A stretch of DNA of 64,000 bases from JAIEPW01 sp964471915 (GTDB taxonomy: Bacteria; Acidobacteriota; Terriglobia; Bryobacterales; Bryobacteraceae): assembly GCA_964471915.1 (NCBI GenBank), contig CAYYID010000010.1:1-64000 (forward strand), written 5' to 3'. How positions within the stretch are numbered: position 1 is the stretch's first letter; every line of letters begins with the position of its first letter. A program made the position numbers and the translations under genes. This document shows, piece after piece, positions 22,417 to 30,175 of the stretch. The notes beneath the pieces were generated by a model. It saw only the letters and a program-made list of their open reading frames with translations, was not told where the DNA came from and did not search any database.

Positions 22417-23925
22417 TTGATCCGTATCTCGTTCATGGCCGTGGCGGCGGTCGCCGCCGCGCTGGCCCAGAATCCCCCTGCCGCACCCCCGAAGCCGCTT
22501 TCGGGACAGCTCGACGGCAGTCAGACCCTTTTCACCGTGGCCGCGGCCATCAATGCCGCCGGCTATGACGCGGACCTGGCGTCCGCCGCGAACCACCCGC
22601 TGCGCAAAGCGCTGCGCGATTACCTGGCGCAGAAACCGCTCAAGTCCGTGGCGCCCTTGCAGGAGTTCTTCCGCACGCACCGGCAGGCGGATCCCAGCGC
22701 CGAGTTCAGCCAGTACGTTTCGTTTGCCCTGCTGCTCAAGGGCGCGCCGGACTTCAGCTTCAAGCAGCTCGCCGAATCGCTGCCGCCCGACGTCAACGAT
22801 CTCCGCGGCCTGGCGCCGCTGCTCGCCGACTTCTACAAGGAGGCCGAGCTCGACAAGCTCTGGCTGCGGGTCCAGCCGGCCTACGAGCAGGTGATCGAGC
22901 AGTACCACCAGCCGGTGACGCGCGCCATCATGGAGGCCAACGCGTATCTCCGGACGCCGACCTCCGGCTACACGGACCGCGAGTTTCAGATCTACGTGGA
23001 ACTGCTCGGGGCGCCGAACCAGTTCCATACACGCATCTACGGCAGCGAGACTTACGTCGTGGTGACGCCGACCACGGAACTTCCCGTGGAGGACATCCGC
23101 CGCGCCTACTTGACTTATCTGCTGGATCCCATCGTGCTGCGGCAAACGGAGAACCTGCGCAAGAAGTCGGTGCTGGCCGAGTTCGCCGTGAAAGCGCCCG
23201 CGCTGGACGCCTTCTATCGCAACGACTTCACGCTGCTCGCCACGCGGAGCCTGGTGCGCGCCGTCGAGAGCCGCCTGGTGAAGGGGGCTCCGGATGCGAA
23301 GCAAGCCGCCGCGCAGCAGGCGATTCAGGAAGGGTTCGTGCTGACAGGCGCCTTCGCCGAGCAACTGCCGGCGTACGAGAAGCAGGAACGCGCCATGCGG
23401 TTCTTCTTCACCGAGATGGTAGCCGGCATCGATGTAAAGAAGGAGCAGAACCGGCTGGCCGCGATCGAGTTCCTGAAGGAAAAGCCGGTGCGCACCGTGC
23501 GCGTCACGGCTCCGAAGCCGGAGCCCGCGGCGCCGGCGACCCCCGCGGCGCGCCTGCTGGCGGACGCGGAGCAGAAGTACGCCGACAAGGACTGGGCGGC
23601 CGCGAAGCAGTCCTTTGCCCGGACGCTGCAACTGACCGAGGACAAGGTGGTACACGGACGGGCGTATTATGGTTTGGCGCGGATTGCCGCGCTGGAGAAG
23701 GACCCGGAGCTCGCCGAGAAACTCTTCCAAAAGACCGTGGAGGCGACGGCGGATCCGGCTTTGAAAAGCTGGGCGCATTTGTATCTCGGGCGTCTGGCCG
23801 GATCGCGGGGCGACAGAACCGAAGCCGAAACCCAGTGGAAGGCCGCCCTGGCCGTAGCGGGCGTGCCCGAGCAGGTCCGGCAACTGGCGGAAGACGATCT
23901 CAAAAAACTGAAGGACAAGGAATAA
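22417..23925 (+). CDS. Exported TPR-repeat protein
   Basis: 502 residues from a TTG start with AGGA upstream, giving a proper signal peptide (IRISFMAVAAVAAALA-Q); ATG 22435 would leave no positive n-region. A helical middle (about 35-340) precedes a proline-alanine linker (about 370-385) and a C-terminal TPR block (about 385-495: AEQKYADKDWAAAKQSFARTL, RAYYGLARIAALEKDPELAE, WAHLYLGRLAGSRGDRTEAE). Probable periplasmic adaptor. A TGATAAACT extended -10-like sequence lies at 22383-22391. It is followed 13 bases later by a second TPR gene. Confidence 0.82.
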   Translation: MIRISFMAVAAVAAALAQNPPAAPPKPLSGQLDGSQTLFTVAAAINAAGYDADLASAANHPLRKALRDYLAQKPLKSVAPLQEFFRTHRQADPSAEFSQYVSFALLLKGAPDFSFKQLAESLPPDVNDLRGLAPLLADFYKEAELDKLWLRVQPAYEQVIEQYHQPVTRAIMEANAYLRTPTSGYTDREFQIYVELLGAPNQFHTRIYGSETYVVVTPTTELPVEDIRRAYLTYLLDPIVLRQTENLRKKSVLAEFAVKAPALDAFYRNDFTLLATRSLVRAVESRLVKGAPDAKQAAAQQAIQEGFVLTGAFAEQLPAYEKQERAMRFFFTEMVAGIDVKKEQNRLAAIEFLKEKPVRTVRVTAPKPEPAAPATPAARLLADAEQKYADKDWAAAKQSFARTLQLTEDKVVHGRAYYGLARIAALEKDPELAEKLFQKTVEATADPALKSWAHLYLGRLAGSRGDRTEAETQWKAALAVAGVPEQVRQLAEDDLKKLKDKE

Positions 23926-23938
23926 GGACGAAACAGGA

Positions 23939-24694
23939 ATGAAGACGGGTATCATGCGGTTGGCGGCGGGAGCCGTGGCGATGGCGGGGCTCTTGGCGGC
24001 CCAGCCCAAGGTAAAGTCCAAGTCCGAGGCCGAAGCGATCCAGGCGATCCAGAACGCGGCCACCATCGATGCGCGCCTGGCCGCCATCGACGCGATGCTG
24101 ACCAAGTTCGCGGACACCGAGTTCAAGCCGGTGCTCCTGCAGATGGCCACCGGCCTGGCGCAACAGCAGGGCGACTACGAAAAGACGATCATCTACGGGG
24201 AGCGGACCCTCGAAGCCGACCCCAAGAACTACACGGCGATGATCACCCTCGCCAACACCATCGCGCAGAAGACCAAAGAGTTCGACCTCGACCGCGAAGA
24301 GAAGCTGGGGCGCGTCGAGAAACTGGCCAAGGGCGCGATGGATATTCTCCAGACCGCCACCAAGCCGCGCCCCGACATCACCGACGAGCAGTGGAACGGC
24401 GCAAAGACCGACCTGACCGCGCAGGCGCACCAGGCCCTGGCCTTCGCTGCGATCGCCCGCAAGAAGCTCGACGTCGCGATTACGGAGTTCAAGACGGCGG
24501 CGGAGATGGCGAATCCGCCGGATCCGGCCACCTGGGTCCGGCTGGCCGACACCTATAACCAGGCCGGCAAGCCCGACGACGCGATCGCCACCGTGGACAA
24601 GGTGCTCGCCATGGCGGATCTCAACGCGCAGATCAAATCCGTGGCCGAGAGCGTGAAGGCCACCGCCACCAAGCTGAAAGCGGCGAAGAAGTAG
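23939..24694 (+). CDS. Exported TPR-like protein
   Basis: 251 residues with a signal peptide (about 1-21, GIMRLAAGAVAMAGLLAA-Q) and helical TPR-like repeats (FKPVLLQMATGLAQQQGDYEKTI, ALAFAAIARKKLDVAITEF, WVRLADTYNQAGKPDDAIATV). The basic C-terminus is VKATATKLKAAKK. It lies between another TPR gene and rnc with gaps of 13 and 14 bases, so the three are likely one operon. ATG 23954 is an alternative start. No enzymatic motif seen. Confidence 0.82.
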   Translation: MKTGIMRLAAGAVAMAGLLAAQPKVKSKSEAEAIQAIQNAATIDARLAAIDAMLTKFADTEFKPVLLQMATGLAQQQGDYEKTIIYGERTLEADPKNYTAMITLANTIAQKTKEFDLDREEKLGRVEKLAKGAMDILQTATKPRPDITDEQWNGAKTDLTAQAHQALAFAAIARKKLDVAITEFKTAAEMANPPDPATWVRLADTYNQAGKPDDAIATVDKVLAMADLNAQIKSVAESVKATATKLKAAKK

Positions 24695-24708
24695 TTCCGG
24701 AAAGGGGA

Positions 24709-25428
24709 ATGGGCGCGGACCTCGAGGCGCTGGAAGCGACGCTCGAACACCGGTTCACGGACCGGGAACTGCTGATTCGCGCCCTTACCCATAAGTCCCG
24801 GCTCGCGGAGTTCCCCAACGGCTCCGCGGACAACGAGCAGCTCGAGTTCCTCGGGGACTCGGTGCTCGGGTTCCTGGTCAGCGACCTGCTGGTCCGCCGC
24901 TATCCCTCCTACCCCGAAGGCAAGCTCTCCAAGCTCAAAGCCCATCTGGTCAGCGCCACGCGCCTGCACGAGGTGGCGAGCGCGCTCCAGCTCGGCGACC
25001 ATCTGTTCCTGGGCCGCGGCGAGGAATTGTCCGGCGGACGCGCCAAGAAGGCCCTGCTCGCGAACGCGCTGGAGGCCGTCATCGCCGCCATCTTTCTCGA
25101 CGGCGGCGTGGACGCCGCCCGCGCTTTCGTGGCCGCCAACGTCGTGGGAGACTTCGCGTTCCCCGACGAGAACGGCAGCGCCACCATGACCGACTACAAG
25201 AGCGCGCTGCAGGAGACCGCGCAGGCCATGAAGCTGCCCCCGCCGCGTTATGTCATCGTCGGCGAGGAGGGCCCGGAGCACCACAAGACGTTCACGGTCG
25301 AGGCGCGTCTCGGCAAGCAGTGGGCGAGCCGCGCCAAGGGTCAGTCGAAGAAGAGCGCGGGGCAGGAGGCGGCGCGGCTGATCCTGGACCGGCTGGCGGC
25401 GGAAGAAGCCGCGGAGGCAAGCGGCTGA
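24709..25428 (+). CDS. rnc: Ribonuclease III
   Basis: 239 residues. The RNase III domain has the signature NEQLEFLGDSVLGF (42-55) with E46 and D50, and the second acidic motif NALEAVIAAIFLDGG (about 118-132). A C-terminal dsRNA-binding domain (about 163-235) includes the QSKKSAGQEAARLIL helix. It processes rRNA precursors and double-stranded RNA. GGAAAGGGG precedes the ATG. It is unusual that it follows two exported TPR genes rather than acpP/fabF, and that no era or recO follows. Confidence 0.96.
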   Translation: MGADLEALEATLEHRFTDRELLIRALTHKSRLAEFPNGSADNEQLEFLGDSVLGFLVSDLLVRRYPSYPEGKLSKLKAHLVSATRLHEVASALQLGDHLFLGRGEELSGGRAKKALLANALEAVIAAIFLDGGVDAARAFVAANVVGDFAFPDENGSATMTDYKSALQETAQAMKLPPPRYVIVGEEGPEHHKTFTVEARLGKQWASRAKGQSKKSAGQEAARLILDRLAAEEAAEASG

Positions 25429-25443
25429 CCGTAATCGACTCAA

Positions 25444-27072
25444 CTACTTGATCGCCGCCGAGAGTAACTCCGTGGCAGCCGCGTTCTTCGACTTTCTGGC
25501 GAGATCGAGCGCGGTGCGTCCGTCGCGGTCCTTGGCGTACGGATCTGCCCCCTTCTCGAGCAGGACAGCAATCGCGTCGATATACGTGCCGCTCGCGGCG
25601 TGCATCAGCGCGTTGCGGCCGGCGTTGTCGGTCAGATGAATGTCCGCCTTGTGCTGGAGGAGCAGCTTGACCTGGTCTTCGTAGCCATAGGCTGCGGCGT
25701 GCATCAAGGCGGTGGCGCCCTGGCGGTCGCGGCCGTTCGGGTCGGCGCCGGCTTCCAGCAGGAAGCGCAGCGATCGGAGATCGAAGAAGCCGAACGTGGC
25801 AAGATACGACTCACCGCTCTTCCGGACGTCTGCTTCGGCTCCGGCGTCGCGCAACAGCTTCATGATCGAGTAACGGCGGGCGCTGGCCGCCTCATGGAGC
25901 GGCGTCCGGTCGCTAAAGCGCGCGGGGTTCACGGGCGCACCGCCCGCGATCAAGAGCCGCACGACTTCCTCGAACCCCCGGCGGATCGCAACCAGCAATG
26001 CGGGCGACTCGCCACCTTCCCGGCTATCGATGCCGTCCTGCTTGAGGAGATCGCGGACGCGCTGCAGGCAACCGAGACCAGCGGCATCTTCGAGAGTCGC
26101 AGCCTCGGCACACCTCTCCCGCAGATCCGCTGGCTGGCAGGCGGGCTCGGACTCGCCGTCGGCGTCCTTCGCCGACGGCCGCGCCGAGACCTCCTGGTCG
26201 AACTCGGCCTCGACGATGAGTTCCGCCGCGGCGGCGTTCATGTGCCCGTAGCCTGAGCCAAAATAGAAGCCGTTGCTGCAGGCCACGTCGTACTGCTCTC
26301 TCATTCGCAGAACACCGACGTAGGTGGCGCTGCGCACCAGACTGCTTCGGCCGCGCAGTTGATCTTCTCCCTTCGCCGGACCCGTTGCTCGGGTTCTCGG
26401 GATGAGCGGCTCAGTTTCCGTGCTGAAGTACGCCGGGACGCCGCGGGTCAATAACACCGGCCAGCGGTGCTTTCCCGTGTAGAACCGACCCGGGCAGCTT
26501 CCGGCGATCCATGCCCCTTCCCTCGTGTCGGCGCTCTCGCCCCGGACGGCGATCCGCTTGCCCTTCCAAGCCTGCAGGTCCTGGAACAGCTCGCAGATGG
26601 GAATCACGGGGAGCTTTCGCGGATCCGGGCGGGCTGCCACCGCCAGGCTCTCGATGGAATCAACCGTCAACTCGCCGGGGAGGTCCCCATCCGGGTCGAC
26701 GCGCACGCGGCCTGCCATGGTTGCCGAGGCCTCGACGATCTCGCCCGCCGCACGCAACCGATCCGCTTCTCGCGCCGCGGTCGCGAACCGTTCCCGTTGT
26801 TCCGCCGGGAGTCCTGGCGAAAGCCGCAGACGCAGGGCGACCGGCCAAACGTGACCGATCCCGCCGGAGTCCGTAGTGTATTCCTCGTCACAATCGGCCG
26901 CGCCAAGGACCCCCAGCTTCGCGGAGATGATGAGGTCACCCGTCAGGATCACCTGCCGGCCATGCGCAGCCGCGAAGTCGCGGAACAGGGAGCAAACCGT
27001 CTCCGCACCGCGCAGGAGCGAGGAGGCGGCGAGCACCGCCCAAAGCGCCAGCAGGATTCGCCGAGGCTGCAT
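25444..27072 (-). CDS. Exported ankyrin-repeat protein with duplicated N-terminal beta domain
   Basis: 542 residues with a signal peptide (about 1-22). Two related beta domains are visible, around 26-130 (VCSLFRDFAAAHGRQVILTG) and 150-300 (PICELFQDLQAWKGKRIAVRGE). Each starts with Cys-x-Leu-Phe and a GKxxxVxG strand, so they look like an internal duplication. Cysteines occur through the middle. The C-terminal part (about 350-540) has at least five ankyrin repeats, e.g. DRTPLHEAASARRYSIMKLL and GATALMHAAAYGYEDQVKLL. Envelope or secreted protein-interaction role. Convergent with rnc. Confidence 0.85.
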   Translation of the reverse strand: MQPRRILLALWAVLAASSLLRGAETVCSLFRDFAAAHGRQVILTGDLIISAKLGVLGAADCDEEYTTDSGGIGHVWPVALRLRLSPGLPAEQRERFATAAREADRLRAAGEIVEASATMAGRVRVDPDGDLPGELTVDSIESLAVAARPDPRKLPVIPICELFQDLQAWKGKRIAVRGESADTREGAWIAGSCPGRFYTGKHRWPVLLTRGVPAYFSTETEPLIPRTRATGPAKGEDQLRGRSSLVRSATYVGVLRMREQYDVACSNGFYFGSGYGHMNAAAAELIVEAEFDQEVSARPSAKDADGESEPACQPADLRERCAEAATLEDAAGLGCLQRVRDLLKQDGIDSREGGESPALLVAIRRGFEEVVRLLIAGGAPVNPARFSDRTPLHEAASARRYSIMKLLRDAGAEADVRKSGESYLATFGFFDLRSLRFLLEAGADPNGRDRQGATALMHAAAYGYEDQVKLLLQHKADIHLTDNAGRNALMHAASGTYIDAIAVLLEKGADPYAKDRDGRTALDLARKSKNAAATELLSAAIK

Positions 27073-27168
27073 CGCACTTCCAGTCTACTGGCGCGATTCC
27101 GCCGCGTAAATCCCGGTCCGGTGGAAGGCCGCACCCGGCCGGCCGGTTTCCGCATCACAATAGAATCC

Positions 27169-28794
27169 ATGCCGCCTACTCTCGCGCCCACCCGGGCCCT
27201 TGCCAAACCGTGCGGCGGCAAGCTGCGTTGCCCCGACAAGCTGCGCGAAGCGCCGGCCGCGCTGACGGACTCGCGGCTGACCACCACCATCCCGCCGGAA
27301 CTGCTCGCCAAAGCCGGGGCGCGGCTGACGTGGCTCGCCATCGTTTTCGGCGTCATGCAGGTGGTGATGAACGTAATTATCCACCTCACCATAGTGACCC
27401 CGCCGCACTGGGACCTGCGGATCCTCTACTGGAGCTACGCCGCCACCGGCGCGGCCTACCTGCTCTTCGCTTTCGCGCGCAGCGGACGGCTGAGCCCGGT
27501 GGCGGTGCTGACGGCCGCGCTCGGTTTCGAAGTCCTCGCGGCCCTGTCGCTGGCCCTCGAAGAATTCCAGGGGCCCTGGGAAGGAGACCTCGTCGTCCGC
27601 GGCACCTCCTGGATCAGCGTGTGGGTGATGAGCTGCGGACTGGTGCTGCCCAATCCCTGGCGCCGGACGCTCGCCGCCGGAGTACTGGCCGCCACCATGG
27701 GGCCCGCGGCCTACTTTGCCACCCTCTGGATTTCCGGCTATCCGGCGTGGCCGGCGCAGAAACTGATCTTGTTCCTGCTGCCGCCGTACTTCATGGCCGG
27801 CTGGGCCGCGTTCCTGGGCTCCCGCATGTACCGGCTCGAGGTGGACGCCAACCAGGCCGAGGACCTGGGCAGTTACCACCTGGAAGAGAAGATCGGCCAG
27901 GGCGGCATGGGTGAAGTGTGGCGCGCGAAGCACCGGATGCTGGCGCGCGAGGCGGCCATCAAGCTGATTCGTCCCGAGATGCTGGTGTCGGAGAGCGAGC
28001 GGCAGATCCAGACGCTGCGCGAGCGCTTCGAGCGCGAAGCGCGGGCCACGGCGTCGTTGCGGTCACCCCACACGGTGGAACTCTACGACTTCGGCGTCGC
28101 GCAGGACGGTAGCTTTTACTACGTGATGGAACTGCTCGAAGGCGTGGACCTCGAGTCGCTGGTGGAGCGCCACGGGCCGCTGCCCGCCGAGCGCGCCGCG
28201 CACCTGCTGCGGCAGCTCTGCCGCTCGCTGGCCGAGGCGCACCACCGCGGGCTGGTCCACCGGGACGTGAAGCCCACCAACGTGTTCATCACCCGGCTGG
28301 GTCTCGAGTCCGACTTCGTCAAGGTGCTCGACTTCGGGCTGGTGAAGCGCGTCAACGAGGACAATCGAGTAACGCGCGAGGGCGTCACCACCGGCACCCC
28401 GGCCTTCATGGCGCCGGAGATGGTCTCCGGCGGCGAGATCGACGGCCGCACCGATGTCTACTGCGTGGGCGCGGTGGGCTACTGGCTGCTCACGGGCCAG
28501 TTGCTGTTCCCGGCCAAGACCTCGCTGGCGATGGCGCTGGCGCAGATGAACGACAAACCGCTGCCGCCGTCGGTGCGCACCGAGCTGCCGGTTCCGCCCG
28601 CGCTGGAGGCGGTGATCCTGCAGTGCCTGGAAAAAGCGCCCGACCGCCGGCCGCAATCCGCGGAAGAACTGATCCGGCTGCTGGACCGGGCCGTGCCCCA
28701 GCCCTGGACGGCCGAAAGCGCGGATCGGTGGTGGCGCACGAATCAGCCCGCGCCGCCGCTGGAACTGCGCCAGCCGACGCTACCGACGCTCTGA
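27169..28794 (+). CDS. Ser/Thr protein kinase with N-terminal six-helix membrane domain
   Basis: 541 residues. Six hydrophobic helices fall at about 52-76, 84-104, 110-130, 147-160, 166-188 and 198-218. A Hanks-type kinase follows (236-515): glycine loop GQGGMGEVW, Lys265 in AIKLI, catalytic HRDVKPTN (D366), DFG (D388) and APE as MAPEM. The usual bacterial order is kinase first and membrane segment after it; here an integral membrane sensor-like domain precedes the kinase. No extracytoplasmic domain of size is present, so the signal may be sensed in the membrane. Its 3' end overlaps xseA by 15 bases on the other strand. Confidence 0.93.
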   Translation: MPPTLAPTRALAKPCGGKLRCPDKLREAPAALTDSRLTTTIPPELLAKAGARLTWLAIVFGVMQVVMNVIIHLTIVTPPHWDLRILYWSYAATGAAYLLFAFARSGRLSPVAVLTAALGFEVLAALSLALEEFQGPWEGDLVVRGTSWISVWVMSCGLVLPNPWRRTLAAGVLAATMGPAAYFATLWISGYPAWPAQKLILFLLPPYFMAGWAAFLGSRMYRLEVDANQAEDLGSYHLEEKIGQGGMGEVWRAKHRMLAREAAIKLIRPEMLVSESERQIQTLRERFEREARATASLRSPHTVELYDFGVAQDGSFYYVMELLEGVDLESLVERHGPLPAERAAHLLRQLCRSLAEAHHRGLVHRDVKPTNVFITRLGLESDFVKVLDFGLVKRVNEDNRVTREGVTTGTPAFMAPEMVSGGEIDGRTDVYCVGAVGYWLLTGQLLFPAKTSLAMALAQMNDKPLPPSVRTELPVPPALEAVILQCLEKAPDRRPQSAEELIRLLDRAVPQPWTAESADRWWRTNQPAPPLELRQPTLPTL

Positions 28795-30153
28795 GCCGGG
28801 CACCACGACGTCCAGCCTGCCGCGCGCCAGCCGGACCTCCAGCACCTCGCCCGGGGCCGTTTCCTGCGGGGACTTCAGCACCGCACCCGCCGCCGTCCGT
28901 ACGATCGCATAGCCGCGCTCCAGCACCGCGAGCGGGCTGAGGGGCGTCAGCCGCGCCGCGGCTTCTTTCCACGCCGCCCGCGACCCGGATAGCCGCGCCG
29001 CGATCCGCCGCTCCAGCGCGACGCCCGCGCCATCCAGCCGCCGGTGCGCCTGCTGGAAACGCACCCGCACGTCGCCTGCCGCCAGGCGTCCGGCCAGGTT
29101 CGTCCACCGGCGCCGCCGGGTTTCGAGCGCGCCGCGCAGCGCGGCTTTCAGCCGGCCGTCGAGCTCGTCCACGCGCTGCAGGGAGCGCGCCGTGCGCCGC
29201 TCCACCGCGCCGCCCGCCCGTTCCACGCCCAGCAGATGCAACCGCCGCGCCAGGTGCGCCAGCGTCAGGCGCATGCCCTGGCGCAGCTTGCGCTCCAGCG
29301 AATCCACGCGCTCCCGCAGGCTGTCGCGCGTCGGTACGGCGAGTTCGGCCGCCGCCGACGGCGTGGGCGCGCGCAGGTCGGCCACGAAGTCCGCGATGGT
29401 GAAGTCCGTTTCGTGCCCTACGGCGGAGATCACCGGCACGCTCGAGGCCGCGACCGCCCGCGCCAGCCGTTCGTCGTTGAAGCAGAACAGGTCCTCGAAA
29501 CTGCCGCCGCCCCGCGCCAGAATCACCACTTCGGCCCACGGATTCGCCGAGAAGTACTCGATGCCGCGCGCCAGTTGCGCGGCGGCTTCGTCGCCCTGGA
29601 CCAGGGAAGGGAAGATGCGCACGTGCAGCCCGGGGAACCGCCGGTCCAGCACCTGCAGCAGATCCTGGACTACGGCGCCGGTGGGCGAGGTCACGATGCC
29701 GATGCGCCGCGGCACGGCGGGCAGCCGCCGTTTGCGGGCCGCTTCGAACAGGCCCTCCTCGCCGAGCTTCTTCTTCAGTTGCTCGAAAGCGAGCTGCAGC
29801 GCGCCCGCGCCGCGCGGCTCCAGCGCCTCCACGATCAGCTGATACACGCCGCGCTGGTCGTAGACGTCCACGCGCCCGCGCGCCACCACCGCCACGCCGT
29901 CCTGCGGCTTGAACTTGAGATAGCGGGCCGTCATGCGGTAGCAGACGCACTGGATCTGCGCCTCTTCGTCTTTGAGCGTGAAGTAGTAGTGGCCGCTGGG
30001 CGCCAGCTTGGCGCCCGAGATTTCGCCGGCCACCCAGATGTCGGGATAGGCGTCGTTGAGCAGCGCGCGCAGCTCGCCGGTAAGTCCGCTGACGGTGTAG
30101 ACGCGGCGTTCCGCGGCGTAGGTGAAACCGAGCTGCTCCATGGCTCCGGCCAT
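28780..30153 (-). CDS. xseA: Exodeoxyribonuclease VII large subunit
   Basis: 457 residues: N-terminal OB fold (about 15-115), catalytic domain with RIGIVTSPTGAVVQDLL and ILARGGGSFEDLFCFNDE (about 145-265), and a long Arg-rich coiled-coil region (275-400) ending with LSPLAVLERGYAI. It degrades single-stranded DNA from both ends together with XseB. The small subunit gene xseB is not adjacent, although the two are often neighbours. The start may be ATG 30153 or 30141. Confidence 0.95.
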   Translation of the reverse strand: MAGAMEQLGFTYAAERRVYTVSGLTGELRALLNDAYPDIWVAGEISGAKLAPSGHYYFTLKDEEAQIQCVCYRMTARYLKFKPQDGVAVVARGRVDVYDQRGVYQLIVEALEPRGAGALQLAFEQLKKKLGEEGLFEAARKRRLPAVPRRIGIVTSPTGAVVQDLLQVLDRRFPGLHVRIFPSLVQGDEAAAQLARGIEYFSANPWAEVVILARGGGSFEDLFCFNDERLARAVAASSVPVISAVGHETDFTIADFVADLRAPTPSAAAELAVPTRDSLRERVDSLERKLRQGMRLTLAHLARRLHLLGVERAGGAVERRTARSLQRVDELDGRLKAALRGALETRRRRWTNLAGRLAAGDVRVRFQQAHRRLDGAGVALERRIAARLSGSRAAWKEAAARLTPLSPLAVLERGYAIVRTAAGAVLKSPQETAPGEVLEVRLARGRLDVVVPGSERR

Positions 30154-30175
30154 TATCGCAGCGCGGCGGCGCGAG

